From assembly GCA_006226595.1 (NCBI GenBank), contig SBGP01000030.1, positions 1-64,000 on the forward strand: a stretch of 64,000 bases of DNA, in the 5' to 3' direction. How positions within the stretch are numbered: position 1 is the stretch's first letter; each line of letters opens with the position of its first letter. Positions 7,819 through 17,039 of this stretch are shown here, piece by piece. A program made the translations under genes and the position numbers. The notes under the pieces were generated by a model. That model saw nothing but the letters and a program-made list of their open reading frames with translations, was not told the DNA's origin and did no database searches. The DNA is from Deltaproteobacteria bacterium. GTDB lineage: Bacteria > Myxococcota_A > UBA796 > GCA-2862545.

Positions 7819-9089
7819 CCCCGGCGCCGGCGCACCATGACCAGCGGCAGCAGCCCCAGCCAGCTCACGCTCCACGGCGAGGAGGTGCTGCACCCGCAGC
7901 CGCTCACGCCGAGCGAGCGTCCCTCGTAGCTGTAGCCGTCGTCGCTGGTCTCGGGCTCGGGCACGAAGCCCAGGCCACGCAGCGGGATCTCGAGCTCCGG
8001 CTGACGGGGGTCGTTGCTGGTGATGCGCAGGATCGCTGTGGTCTCGATGGCCTCGTCCGGGGCGAAGCTGACGACCACACCGTCGGTCTCACCCGGCTGC
8101 GCGAAGAAGTACTCGGGAAACACGGTGATGTTCTCGGCCCCGACGACCTCGACCCAACCCTCGAGGTACATCTCGCCCTGGTTCGACAGCGGCAGCTCGA
8201 AGTTGAGCGTGTTGCCCACCAGGACCTCGCCGAAGTCATGGCTCGGATCCGGCGGGATGATCGACGGCAGCGGATGGTTGACCAGCACGGGCGCGAAGCT
8301 GCGCGCCTGCTCGGTGTCGATGAGGTCGATCGGAATGTCGAAGGCGGCGAGCTCGAAGCACTGCCCGATCACGCACAGATCGACGGCCGGCGTGAGCACG
8401 AGGGACAGGGTCGCCGCGAGCTGCGCCTGGTAGGTCGACAACAGCTCGATCCAGCCGGGATGCGACGCGGGCACATCGAAGATGCTGACGTCACCCTCGA
8501 AGTCCGTGGCGATCAGCGCGCTGCCATCGGTATTGTCGATGCGAACTCCAGCCAGATCGGCCTGGGCCTGCGGGATGAGGTCCATGCTGAACGCCACCTC
8601 GACGCCGGTGACCACGCTCTGGCTGAAGTTGAAGCTCTGCAGCGAGCCGCCCGCCGCCTGCACGCTCGCGGACTCCGGGTTGCCCTGGGGCAGCAGCAGT
8701 CCGTCGAAGGTCATCGCGTCCTCGAAGAACAGACCTTCGCTCCACAGCGGCTCGGTGCCGCTCACGCCGAAGATGTCCCACGACAGGTCGAGGTTCAGGC
8801 TGATGTCGGTGATCAGCGCGAGCGTGCCACCCGAGGGGTACGACGCCCAGGACTGCGACAGCGGATCGGGCCACTCCATGAGCGAGGCCGACTCGATGTC
8901 GGTGTACGCGCCGCCATCCGAGGCGATGTAGAAGCGCACGGTGACGGGAGAACCCGAGGGAAGCGGGCCCGTGTCGAACTCGACGGCCGACCACACGTCC
9001 ACCTCGTCGCTGAACACCACGGGCTGTTCAGGGGATTCGTAGGCCATTGCCGCTGGGGAGAGCAGCAGGCCGAGCGCAAGCAGACGCAT
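7815..9089 (-). CDS. Exported protein with choice-of-anchor-D-like domain and MYXO-CTERM-like tail
   Basis: The protein has 424 residues. It begins with a signal peptide (MRLLALGLLLSPAAMA) behind the strong ribosome site GGAGGAC. A large beta-rich body follows. A C-terminal Ig/ASH-like module contains DFGEVLVGNTLNFELPLSNQG and LRITSNDPRQPELEIPLRGLG, the signature of choice-of-anchor D domains. The end reads GCGC, then a hydrophobic stretch (WLGLLPLVMV) and RRRRG. That is the layout of MYXO-CTERM surface-sorting tails of Myxococcota. It is therefore probably surface-exposed. The function of the body is unknown. It overlaps the TGS1-like gene by 4 bases. Confidence 0.75.
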   Translation of the reverse strand: MRLLALGLLLSPAAMAYESPEQPVVFSDEVDVWSAVEFDTGPLPSGSPVTVRFYIASDGGAYTDIESASLMEWPDPLSQSWASYPSGGTLALITDISLNLDLSWDIFGVSGTEPLWSEGLFFEDAMTFDGLLLPQGNPESASVQAAGGSLQSFNFSQSVVTGVEVAFSMDLIPQAQADLAGVRIDNTDGSALIATDFEGDVSIFDVPASHPGWIELLSTYQAQLAATLSLVLTPAVDLCVIGQCFELAAFDIPIDLIDTEQARSFAPVLVNHPLPSIIPPDPSHDFGEVLVGNTLNFELPLSNQGEMYLEGWVEVVGAENITVFPEYFFAQPGETDGVVVSFAPDEAIETTAILRITSNDPRQPELEIPLRGLGFVPEPETSDDGYSYEGRSLGVSGCGCSTSSPWSVSWLGLLPLVMVRRRRG

Positions 9090-9148
9090 GACCGTCCTCC
9101 GGGGCCCCACGATAACCGACGGACCGGGCTTGCCGCTCCGGAACTGCG

Positions 9149-9796
9149 TCAGCTGCCGCCCTGCCACAGCAGTCGACCCACGCCATCGTTGGCGAAGGGA
9201 TCGACGAACACGTACGCCATGCCGCCCGGCGTGATGTCGAAGCTCACCAGGTTCGTCGTCATCTGGAGCGCGAGGCGCATCGGCCCTTGTCCAGTCGGCG
9301 ACTGGGGCGTCTGGTCGCCGTGCAGCCACACGGCGCCGCCACCGATCTTGTCGTGGCGAAGCTCGTCGAGCGCGTCGGACATGGCCAGGCCCTCGTGCTT
9401 CACCCGGCGCATCAGCGCGAGCTCGTCGAGGGGCTGCTCGACGGTGAGCAGCTTGCGACGGTACACGCGCACGGTCGGCGGCCCGTCGTACAGGCTGTCG
9501 TCGTCTGTGGGGTGCAGGACCACGCGGTTCGCGCCCTTCCAGGGATCCCAGTCCTCGCAGCGCCCACCGGTGGCGTGACAGATGAACACGCTCATGCGCG
9601 TCGCACCGCCGAGGTCCAACCACGGCCCCGCCATGATCTGCGCCATGTGGCACATGGGGTTGCCGCACACCGCGCACCGCGGCCACTGGTTGGCCCGCAC
9701 GCCGCGCGGGTGACCACCGAACGAACCCACCACCGGGTCACCCGGTTGGGGCTTGGTCTTGAGACGGTAGGAGACCCAGGCAGATCGCGTCGTCAT
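9149..9796 (-). CDS. DUF1963-like (YwqG-type) protein
   Basis: The protein has 215 residues, no signal peptide and begins at ATG 9796 (AGGA 8-11 bases upstream). It carries PRCAVCGNPMCHMAQI (a CxxC pair), KIGGGAVWL and a closing GRLLWQ. Together these resemble DUF1963/YwqG proteins, which have KxGG-W, C-x2-C..M and a terminal QC/WQ segment. Their function is unknown; a metal or nucleic-acid role through the CxxC pair is only a guess. It lies 59 bases upstream of the MYXO-CTERM-like gene in the same orientation and may head that operon. Confidence 0.6.
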   Translation of the reverse strand: MTTRSAWVSYRLKTKPQPGDPVVGSFGGHPRGVRANQWPRCAVCGNPMCHMAQIMAGPWLDLGGATRMSVFICHATGGRCEDWDPWKGANRVVLHPTDDDSLYDGPPTVRVYRRKLLTVEQPLDELALMRRVKHEGLAMSDALDELRHDKIGGGAVWLHGDQTPQSPTGQGPMRLALQMTTNLVSFDITPGGMAYVFVDPFANDGVGRLLWQGGS

Positions 9797-10123
9797 GGCA
9801 CCATCCTGCCAAAGATGCTGGGACGACGCACGCGGCGCCTGCGGAGGATCCGCCACTGGCGCGGTCCTTCGCATGTTTCGCGCGGATGGTGCTCCTGGAT
9901 GCGGCAAGCCGCGAGCCGGGGCGAACGGACCTGGCAGGCGGCCGAAAGGTCGAACCGAGCGGTCTGAGGGCCGTTGCGCGCATTCGGCGGCTCGTGAAGC
10001 GATTGCTCGAGCGTCGAGGAGGGGGCCCACCGGGTCGGCGAGAGGCCCTTGGCCTGTGCCAAGGGCACCGTAGGGCGGGCCGAAGCACGTGACCTACGAG
10101 CCGACGGAGTGTTCAGCATCCCG
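9797..10123. other. Intergenic region with a 9-bp hairpin
   Basis: These 327 bases lie between the DUF1963-like gene and the stop of the RlmL-like gene, both leftward. I see no gene. A perfect 9-bp stem with a CTGT loop occupies 10045-10066 (GCCCTTGGC/GCCAAGGGC), about 60 bases beyond the RlmL-like stop. It lacks a T-tract on either strand, so it may be a transcript-stabilising structure or weak terminator rather than a classical one. The promoter for the DUF1963-like gene should lie near 9800-9900 but is not obvious. Confidence 0.5.
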
Positions 10124-11302
10124 CTAGGGGATGCGTCCCACGAAGAGGGTGACCGGCAGCGATCCGTTCTTGAACGCCGCAACTTCCTCCACCGGAAGGT
10201 CCAGGGCACCGGTGTGGCGCGGCGATGGCAGGAGGATCGCGATCTTCCACCCGCTCCACCGCTCCTTCATGACCTTGCCGAAGTCGCGGTAGATCGCCCC
10301 TACCTTGGAACGGGCGCCCACACGCTCGCCGTAGGGCGGGTTCACGACCACCAGTCCGGTCTCCGCCGGGGGCTCGAGCTCGTGGAAGGTGGTCTGGATC
10401 AGCTCGATCCGAGGCAGAACCCCTGCCCGCTTCGCGTTCTTGCGCGCGGCGAGGATCGCACCCTCTTCGCGATCGCCACCGACGATCGGCGCGCTGACGT
10501 CGAGCGCCTCCACGCCCGCTGCGGCACGCGCCTTCTTCATGGCCGCCGCGTCGTGGCTGGGAAAGCGCTCGAAGGCGAACTCACGACTCGCCCCGGGAGC
10601 CCGACCCAGGGAGATCGTCGCAGCCTCGATGGGGAAGGTTCCCGATCCGCACATCGGATCGACGAGGGGCGTTCCCGGATCCCAGTCCGCGAGACGGAGG
10701 ATCGCCGCCGCCAGGTTTTCCCGGATGGGAGCGCGCGCCACGTCGGTGCGCCACCCTCTCTTATAGAGAGGATCACCGGTCGCATCGATCGACGCGATCA
10801 GCTTGCCCTCGGCAAGGCGCACGTGGACGACCGCCTCGTCCCGGGGCGGCTTCGGGCCGGGAAGCCGCGGCCCCCGCAGCGCATCCTTGATCGCGAGCTC
10901 CACCTTCTTGGCGACGCGCGGGCGATGCCGGAAGCGGCTGCCCGTGACGGACACGGAGACGCGGAGCGGCTGCGTCGGGTGCACGAACTGCTTCCACGGT
11001 CCGGCGCGCACGACACGCGCGACGTCATCGAGGTTCTCGACCCGTCCGCGCGCCACGCGCACCCGCACCTGGCTCGCGATCCTCGAGAGCAGGCAAATGT
11101 CGCGCAGCGCGCCCTCGCCCCCCTGGATCGCGATCCCTCCCTTTTCGGATCGCCCGCTTAGCCCGAGATCGCGGAGCTCGTCCGCGAGCGCCTCCTCGAA
11201 GCCTGGAGCGGTGAGAGCGAAGATTTCGCGGGTACCAAACCCGCTCTTTTTCGCAGAACTGGGGCGTTTACGCCGCGTGTCCTGAGCTTGCCTGTGGGCC
11301 AA
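10124..11302 (-). CDS. RlmL/THUMP-type 23S rRNA guanine-N2 methyltransferase-like protein
   Basis: The protein has 392 residues of the COG0116 family. It contains an N-terminal THUMP-like RNA-binding region (REIFALTAPGFEEALADEL), YKRGWR, DPMCGSGTFPIEA (SAM motif I) and VVNPPYGERV (catalytic NPPY). These enzymes methylate N2 of guanine in 23S rRNA. It corresponds to the N-terminal half of E. coli RlmL; the RlmK half is absent, as in many bacteria. No ATG gives a sensible start. TTG 11302 follows GGAGGATCA and leaves about 20 basic residues before the conserved region. The divergent kinase gene starts 110 bases away. Confidence 0.85.
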   Translation of the reverse strand: MAHRQAQDTRRKRPSSAKKSGFGTREIFALTAPGFEEALADELRDLGLSGRSEKGGIAIQGGEGALRDICLLSRIASQVRVRVARGRVENLDDVARVVRAGPWKQFVHPTQPLRVSVSVTGSRFRHRPRVAKKVELAIKDALRGPRLPGPKPPRDEAVVHVRLAEGKLIASIDATGDPLYKRGWRTDVARAPIRENLAAAILRLADWDPGTPLVDPMCGSGTFPIEAATISLGRAPGASREFAFERFPSHDAAAMKKARAAAGVEALDVSAPIVGGDREEGAILAARKNAKRAGVLPRIELIQTTFHELEPPAETGLVVVNPPYGERVGARSKVGAIYRDFGKVMKERWSGWKIAILLPSPRHTGALDLPVEEVAAFKNGSLPVTLFVGRIP

Positions 11303-11411
11303 TGATCCTCCGGCACTCGACTTATCACCACACCCGTACTGGGCACTTCGGCAAAAAAGGATCAGGCTGGAACCGAAAGGGCTGTGGTAGAGTCCACTCA
11401 CACAGGTAACC

Positions 11412-12854
11412 ATGAGCGAAAAGACCGATACACGTGCCCGCAACGAACCTCGTGGCGGCACCATCATCGCTGACCGCTATCAAGTCGACCGGCTGATCGC
11501 GCGTGGAGGTATGGCTGCTGTCTACCTCGCGCACCACATCAAGCTGAACCGACCGATCGCGCTCAAGATCCTGTCCCCACCGCCGGAGGCAGACGATGCC
11601 GGTGCGTTCGAGGAGCGCTTCCGTCTCGAAGCCGAGACGCTCGCGTCCCTCGACCATCCGAACATCGTCGTACTCCACGACTTCGGTGAGACCGAAGACG
11701 GGCGGTTCTTCCTCGCCATGGAGTACATCGAGGGCAGTCGGCTCTCCGATATCCTCCGTGACGGGCCGGTCCCCGTAGACCGCGCACTCGGCCTGATCAT
11801 GCAGGTGTGTGCGGCCCTCCGGTACGCGCACAAGCGTGGTCTGGTGCACCGCGACCTCAAGCCGTCCAACCTCCTCATCCGTGAGAAGGACGAAGGCGTC
11901 GAGCAGGTCAAGGTCGTGGACTTCGGTCTCGTGAAGCTCACCGAGGCGGACCAGTCCATCACGCGTGCCGGCCTGATCCTCGGATCGCCGCACTGTATGT
12001 CGCCCGAGCAGGTCAAGGGCCTGGACGTCGACCACCGCGCCGACATCTACGCCACCGGCGTGCTCCTGTTCCGCTGCCTCACCGGGCAGTACCCGTTCCA
12101 CGGGCCGAACAGCGCCGCGACGATGATCGCTCACCTCAACCAGCCGGTGCCGACCTTCTTCAGCGTCGCCCCGGACCTGGTGGTCCCCGCAGGCCTCGAA
12201 GAGGTCGTGCGCAAGTGCCTCGAGAAGGCGCCGGGCGATCGCTTCCAGAACATGAGCGAGCTCATGGAAGACCTCGCGGTCTGCATGAACGTCTCGCCGG
12301 ACAACTTCCGCTCCGTGAGCCAGTCGCACAGCACGATCCAGCGTGCGGCGCCTGTCCAGAACAGCGGCGGCGGCAAGTGGATGGCCCTCGCGGGCGTGCT
12401 CGGTCTCCTTCTCCTCGGCGTCGGCGGTGTGGCCGGCTACGCGCTCATCGGCGCGGGCGGCGGCACTGGCGAGGGATCCGCAGGCAACCCGCCTCCGACC
12501 CAGGTCGACGGCGCTGCGGCTGCAGGAACCACCGCCGAGGACGAAGAGGCCAAGAAGAAGGCCGAAGAAGAGGCCAAGAAGGCCGAAGAAGAGGCCAAGA
12601 AGGCCGAGGGCACCGAAGACGGTGCGAAGGAAGAGGGCACCGAGGGCACCGAAGAGGGTACCCCCGAGGTCGAGCCCGAGCCCGAGCCCGTGGCTCCGAA
12701 GCCCCGCCCACGGCCCCGCCCGCGTCCCCGCCCGCGTCCGCAGCCCGCTCCCGAGCCCGTGGCTCCGGCGCCGGCTCCGAAGCCGGCTCCGGCCGAGGCG
12801 CCTCCCGGGTACGAGGGACTGCCGAAGGAATTCTGGCCCGACTACGAGGGCTGA
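11412..12854 (+). CDS. Membrane Ser/Thr protein kinase with Arg-Pro tail
   Basis: The protein has 480 residues. A Hanks-type kinase domain spans about 22-285, with the glycine loop (IARGGMAAVY), the lysine in IALKIL, HRDLKPSN near 146, DFGLVK and SPEQ. A single transmembrane helix near 320-345 (MALAGVLGLLLLGVGGVAGY) follows. The outside part is low complexity: an Ala/Glu/Lys coiled segment (repeated EEAKKAE), then an alternating Arg-Pro run and a Pro/Ala tail. It probably phosphorylates cytoplasmic targets in response to an envelope signal. The tail may sense or contact the cell wall. It is monocistronic, followed by a strong terminator at 12876. Confidence 0.9.
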   Translation: MSEKTDTRARNEPRGGTIIADRYQVDRLIARGGMAAVYLAHHIKLNRPIALKILSPPPEADDAGAFEERFRLEAETLASLDHPNIVVLHDFGETEDGRFFLAMEYIEGSRLSDILRDGPVPVDRALGLIMQVCAALRYAHKRGLVHRDLKPSNLLIREKDEGVEQVKVVDFGLVKLTEADQSITRAGLILGSPHCMSPEQVKGLDVDHRADIYATGVLLFRCLTGQYPFHGPNSAATMIAHLNQPVPTFFSVAPDLVVPAGLEEVVRKCLEKAPGDRFQNMSELMEDLAVCMNVSPDNFRSVSQSHSTIQRAAPVQNSGGGKWMALAGVLGLLLLGVGGVAGYALIGAGGGTGEGSAGNPPPTQVDGAAAAGTTAEDEEAKKKAEEEAKKAEEEAKKAEGTEDGAKEEGTEGTEEGTPEVEPEPEPVAPKPRPRPRPRPRPRPQPAPEPVAPAPAPKPAPAEAPPGYEGLPKEFWPDYEG

Positions 12855-13157
12855 CGCCACTCTCGAGCCAACAGTAAAGCCACCCTCGCGGGTGGCTTTT
12901 TCGTTTTTGGCATGCGCGACGCCGGCCGTTGGTCGACTGAATGGCCACCCAGTCGGAAATGAGGCGGGCTCCAGCCGCATCATCCCGGAGCAATCCGCAC
13001 GACCGGCGCGACGGCCTACCTGCTTTACACCGCGTTCACCAAAGGACGTAAAAATCCTGTGGATGCGCACGGACAGCCGAACTGCACGATTTCGGTGCAA
13101 ACTTCGGCCGACAGGACGTGTCCGCCCGATGCAGAATTGGCGACAAGAGGTGCACAG
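12855..13157. other. Intergenic region between kinase and TonB receptor
   Basis: These 303 bases hold the kinase terminator at their left edge and must hold the promoter and leader of the TonB receptor gene. No obvious operator palindrome or convincing -35/-10 pair was seen. There is no supportable small gene. Confidence 0.5.
12876..12905 (+). terminator. Rho-independent terminator after the kinase gene
   Basis: A perfect 10-bp stem, AAAGCCACCC (12876-12885) with GGGTGGCTTT (12890-12899), closes a TCGC loop and runs into TTTTTCGTTTTT. It begins 22 bases after the kinase stop codon. Confidence 0.9.
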
Positions 13158-15782
13158 ATGACGCTCACTCGCAGGCTCGGTGTCCTTGCGCTCATCGCAT
13201 GGCTGCCGAGCGTGGCACTCGCCGACCCCAAGGACGACGCACGCCGCCACTTCGTGGCAGGACTCGAAGCCGCCAAGGCTGAACAGTTCGAGGTCGCTCT
13301 TCAACACTTCCTGGCTGCCCAGGACGCGTTCCCTCACCCGGCGACGCTGTACAACATCGCGCGGACGTACACCGACCTCGGTGACTACCAGAACGCGCTG
13401 ACGTACTACCGCCTGTTCCGCGACCTCGACCCGAGCCGCGCGGACGAGGTGGACCCCGTCATCGACGCCATCCAGATGCGTCTCGCCCAGCGCACGGCGC
13501 CGACGACCGTCACCACCGGTACGCCGGCCGTGGCTTCGGGTGGCGGCGGTGGCGGCAACGGCCCGACGCAGATCGTCAACGCCGGCCCGACCATGGAAGA
13601 GATCGCCCGCCTGCAGGCGATCGCCGCCGAGCTCGAGGCCCTGTCCGGCACCATCGAGCAGCGCAGCAAGAACCCCGAGGCCCTCGCGGGCATCAGCGGA
13701 GGCGGCAGCGACGCCGAGGCCGCGGCCATGGGCGGCAAGCCCGTCCCCGAGAAGGACATCCCGATCAGCCTGCCCGGCGGTGGCTACGCGGAGGAAGCGT
13801 ACGAGCGCCTCGTCGTCACCGCGTCCCGCTACGGCCAGGACCCGCTCGACTCGCCGTCCACGCTCACCGTGCTCACCGCGGAGGACATCCGCCTCTCTGG
13901 CGCGGTGGACCTCGGCGACGTGCTGCGGCGCGTGGCCGGTGTCGAGGTCATGTCCCCGCGCGCGGGCCAGACCGAGATCAGCATCCGTGGCCTCAACCAG
14001 CAGTTCTCGAACAAGATCCTGGTGCTGGTCGACGGTCGGTCGACCTACCTCGACTTCGTCGGTACCACCATGTGGTGGTCGCTCCCCCTCACCCTGGAAG
14101 AAATCGACCGCGTCGAGATCATCCGCGGCCCGGGCTCCGCGATCTATGGCGCGAACGCCATGAACGGCGTCGTCAACATCATCACCAAGACTCCCGGCGA
14201 GGGGAAGAACACGGTGAAGCTCGAGGGGGGACTGCCTGGCTACACCAAGGCCGCTGCCATGGTCTCGGGCCGCAGCGGCACCACCGCCTATCGCTTCGCC
14301 GCGGACTACCGCCGCACCGGTCGGTACGAAAAGGAGTTCGAGGAAGGCGAGTTCTCGAGTCTGTCCACCTGGAGTGACGACCAGGACACCGGCTACTCCG
14401 GTATCCGCGCCAGCGGTCGCCTGGATCAGACCTTCCTCGACGGTGACGGCTTCGCCTCGGTCAGCGGCTCCTACAACCAGGCCGACTTCGAGTTCATCAA
14501 CATCGGTGTGCTCGGGCCCTACGGCATGCAGTACCGCACCGCCCACCTGCGCGGCGACCTCTCGTATGGTCCGCTGCACGGGCGCGTGTTCTTCAACAAG
14601 GAAGGCAGCGCCACGGGCCCCTGGGCCGAGCCGGCCTACGCCCCGTACCCGCTCAACACGCCCTGGGGATCGACCACCTTCGACACCGAGGTCGAGTCGA
14701 GTGGCGAGGTCGATACGGGTCCGATCACCCACCGCCTCAACGCGGGCGTGTCCTACCGTCGCAAGACGATCAGCGACTTCAGCTTCCTCGGACTCACACC
14801 GGGTGCGGCCGACTGCCGCCTGCCCGGCGACGCGGAAGAGTGCGGTCGCTACCTCCAGGACCACTGGGCCGGCTTCATCCAGGACGAAGCGACAGCGGGC
14901 CGCCTCAAGGTCGTCGCCTCGCTCCGCTACGACGTCCACCCGCTCCTCAAGGCGACCGAGACCTTCTCTCCGCGCGGCACGATCATCTACCGCATCGCCG
15001 ACAAGACCTCGATTCGCGTGAACGGCGGCACCTCGTTCCGCGGTCCGACGATGACCGAGTCCTACGTGGACTTCCGCCTTCCGACCGGCGTCGACGGCGT
15101 CTACATCCAGGACACCGGTAGCGTCGACCTCGCTCCGGAGCGCACCGTCACCGCCGAGATCGGGTTCCACGACGAGTCGACGCTGTACCACACCGCGGAT
15201 GTGGCGGTGTACTACAACCGAGTCACCAACTTCATCTTCCTGCGCAGCGTGACGCCCGAAGCGGCGTTCTACGTCGAAGACGAGATTGGCTACATCGCAG
15301 GAAGCTCGGGCTTCGAGAACACCTCGCCCGTCGTGAACGTCATGGGCCTCGAGGCCGAAGCCGAGCTCTTCCCGACGGACGGTCTCGACATCTACGCCAA
15401 CGCCACCCTCACCCGCCTGGTCGAGAACGATGGCGGTGAGAAGAACGTCGACCTGGGCACGAGCGCCCTCAAGCTCAACTCCGGGGTCATGTACCGTACG
15501 CCCTATGACATCGACCTCTCGGCGGACGTGCTCTTCGCCTCCATGCAGCGGTGGCGTCAGCGTGAGTTCGACTCCTCGGGCCAGCTGTTCGTCAACGAGA
15601 TCGACCTGCCGACCCGCGTGTGGCTCAACGCCCGCGTCGGCGCGCGGCCGTTCGCCGACGGAAACCTCGAGCTGGCCGTCGCCGGCCAGAACATCCTCGG
15701 CTTCTTCAACCCCGTAGAGGAACACCCGCTCGGCCACAAGGTCGCCGGTCGCCTCCACGGCACGCTCTCCTACAGCTTCTGA
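13158..15782 (+). CDS. TonB-dependent receptor with N-terminal TPR domain
   Basis: The protein has 874 residues starting at ATG 13158 (AAGAGG seven bases upstream). After a signal peptide (MTLTRRLGVLALIAWLPSVALA) come two TPR-like units (about 25-115), a Gly-rich linker and a short acidic helix. The plug domain covers about 215-330, with VVTASR, SIRGLNQQFSNKILVLVDGR and VEIIRGPGSAIYGANAMNGVVNIITK. A 22-strand-type barrel ends in the terminal Phe (TLSYSF). It imports an unknown ligand across the outer membrane. The periplasmic TPR module is an unusual addition that may dock partner proteins. The lipoprotein gene at 15791 follows 8 bases later and is probably cotranscribed. Confidence 0.9.
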   Translation: MTLTRRLGVLALIAWLPSVALADPKDDARRHFVAGLEAAKAEQFEVALQHFLAAQDAFPHPATLYNIARTYTDLGDYQNALTYYRLFRDLDPSRADEVDPVIDAIQMRLAQRTAPTTVTTGTPAVASGGGGGGNGPTQIVNAGPTMEEIARLQAIAAELEALSGTIEQRSKNPEALAGISGGGSDAEAAAMGGKPVPEKDIPISLPGGGYAEEAYERLVVTASRYGQDPLDSPSTLTVLTAEDIRLSGAVDLGDVLRRVAGVEVMSPRAGQTEISIRGLNQQFSNKILVLVDGRSTYLDFVGTTMWWSLPLTLEEIDRVEIIRGPGSAIYGANAMNGVVNIITKTPGEGKNTVKLEGGLPGYTKAAAMVSGRSGTTAYRFAADYRRTGRYEKEFEEGEFSSLSTWSDDQDTGYSGIRASGRLDQTFLDGDGFASVSGSYNQADFEFINIGVLGPYGMQYRTAHLRGDLSYGPLHGRVFFNKEGSATGPWAEPAYAPYPLNTPWGSTTFDTEVESSGEVDTGPITHRLNAGVSYRRKTISDFSFLGLTPGAADCRLPGDAEECGRYLQDHWAGFIQDEATAGRLKVVASLRYDVHPLLKATETFSPRGTIIYRIADKTSIRVNGGTSFRGPTMTESYVDFRLPTGVDGVYIQDTGSVDLAPERTVTAEIGFHDESTLYHTADVAVYYNRVTNFIFLRSVTPEAAFYVEDEIGYIAGSSGFENTSPVVNVMGLEAEAELFPTDGLDIYANATLTRLVENDGGEKNVDLGTSALKLNSGVMYRTPYDIDLSADVLFASMQRWRQREFDSSGQLFVNEIDLPTRVWLNARVGARPFADGNLELAVAGQNILGFFNPVEEHPLGHKVAGRLHGTLSYSF

Positions 15783-15790
15783 GGGTCCGC

Positions 15791-16999
15791 ATGCGTATCG
15801 CCATCCTTGCAGTCCTCGCCCTCTCGTTCACGGCATGCCAGTACTCGGCTCCCCTTGCCGACGACCGGGAGACGCCGCTCAACGTCATCGCCGGCACGGT
15901 CGCGGCCGACTCGGTCGACAACCCGACGCACACCATCCTGTTCGTCACCGACGCCGCCAACCCCGGTCCGCCGGCCGGCACCGGTAGTCCCGAGACCTTC
16001 ACCACGGTCCCGGGAAGCGCGTTCACCGATCCGAGCCTCGCCGGCCTGTCGGGTGCGCACTGGTCGATCACCAACGTGCCCGACGGCGACTGGCTCGTCA
16101 GCGGGTTCATGGACCAGGACAACGACTTCTACTTCAGCACGCAGATCAGCGTGCTCGCCGGCGCCACCTGCGGTGACGTCATCGGCGCCCACGTGGCGGA
16201 CGTCGTGAGCCAGGCCCTCGCACCCGTCTCGGTGTACGGCGGTGTGCTCGCCGACGACGTGACCGTCGCGCTCGCCGTGCGGCTGACCACCGAGCGCCCG
16301 GCGTTCACCATCGAGAGCGCGCAGATCGACGCGTCGAGCGGCAACGGACCCGACATCAGCATCGCGACCGCGAATGCGGGCGGCCCGTTCCCACAGCAGT
16401 TCGCGCTGCGCGCCACCGGCGTGCACACGGACGTGCCGGGACTCGGAGAGGTGCACCTCGACGGCCCGTTCGACCCGACCGCTCCCGCACCCTGCCAGAC
16501 CGCGATCCTCACCAGCATCGTCGACGCGAACCTCGACGGCGTGCCCGACGAGCCGCCGGGCCTCGAGGGCAACGGCCTGATCGACACCTGGCCGAAGATC
16601 TACCTGCAGTACCTCGGCGACACCGGCGACGACTCGACCTGGGCCGCCCAGGCCTTCGTGAGCCCGCTGTTCCGCGCCACCCTCGCTGGCGAGAACAACT
16701 CCTACGACGACGACGGTGACGGCACCGTCGACGAGTCCTACGACATCCCGCTGAACACGCCGAGCTACCTGCCCGAGATCCAGGTCACCTGGATCCCTGG
16801 CGCGCTGCACACGCTCGCCGACGGCACCCAGGAAGTCGTGACCGTGCCCGACCAGATCCCGCAGGGTGACTGGTCGATCACCATCGTCGAGGAGACCGGT
16901 CAGACGTGGTCGGTCCCGAACCAGCTCGCGAGCTGGCCGAGCATCGACAACAGCTTCGATCCGACCAAGCAGGCCGCGACGCTGGTCATCGGGCCCTAG
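15791..16999 (+). CDS. Lipoprotein partner of the TPR-TonB receptor
   Basis: The protein has 402 residues with a signal peptide ending in the lipobox-like FTAC, so it is probably an outer-membrane or periplasmic lipoprotein. The body is beta-rich. It contains two acidic segments, VDANLDGVPDEPPG and DDDGDGTVDESYD, of the kind that bind calcium in EF-hand-like or thrombospondin-3-like loops. GAGGG precedes ATG 15791. Gene order suggests it works with the receptor, perhaps as surface ligand binder, but no family is recognised. Confidence 0.7.
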   Translation: MRIAILAVLALSFTACQYSAPLADDRETPLNVIAGTVAADSVDNPTHTILFVTDAANPGPPAGTGSPETFTTVPGSAFTDPSLAGLSGAHWSITNVPDGDWLVSGFMDQDNDFYFSTQISVLAGATCGDVIGAHVADVVSQALAPVSVYGGVLADDVTVALAVRLTTERPAFTIESAQIDASSGNGPDISIATANAGGPFPQQFALRATGVHTDVPGLGEVHLDGPFDPTAPAPCQTAILTSIVDANLDGVPDEPPGLEGNGLIDTWPKIYLQYLGDTGDDSTWAAQAFVSPLFRATLAGENNSYDDDGDGTVDESYDIPLNTPSYLPEIQVTWIPGALHTLADGTQEVVTVPDQIPQGDWSITIVEETGQTWSVPNQLASWPSIDNSFDPTKQAATLVIGP

Positions 17000-17019
17000 C
17001 GTCCGTCCCTTCGCTCCGG

Positions 17020-17039
17020 CGCGCCCTCATTCGGGCGCG
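17020..17039. terminator. Hairpin between convergent genes
   Basis: A perfect 7-bp stem CGCGCCC/GGGCGCG with a 6-base loop lies between the stop of the lipoprotein gene (16999) and the stop of the HTTM gene (17040). There is no T-tract on either strand, so it would be a weak or protein-assisted bidirectional terminator. Confidence 0.4.

Noticed and set aside
10045-10066. Hairpin as a rho-independent terminator
   Set aside because: The stem is perfect but no T-tract follows on either strand.
12541-12610. Repeated GCCGAAGAAGAGGCCAAGAA-like DNA
   Set aside because: This is the coding sequence of a Glu/Ala/Lys coiled segment of the kinase, not a separate repeat element.
11325-15758. A 1477-codon open frame on the minus strand opposite the kinase and TonB receptor
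   Set aside because: It is antisense to two genes with clear domains, has low-complexity Arg/Gly/Val-rich composition and no recognisable fold. Long antisense frames are expected in G+C-rich coding DNA.
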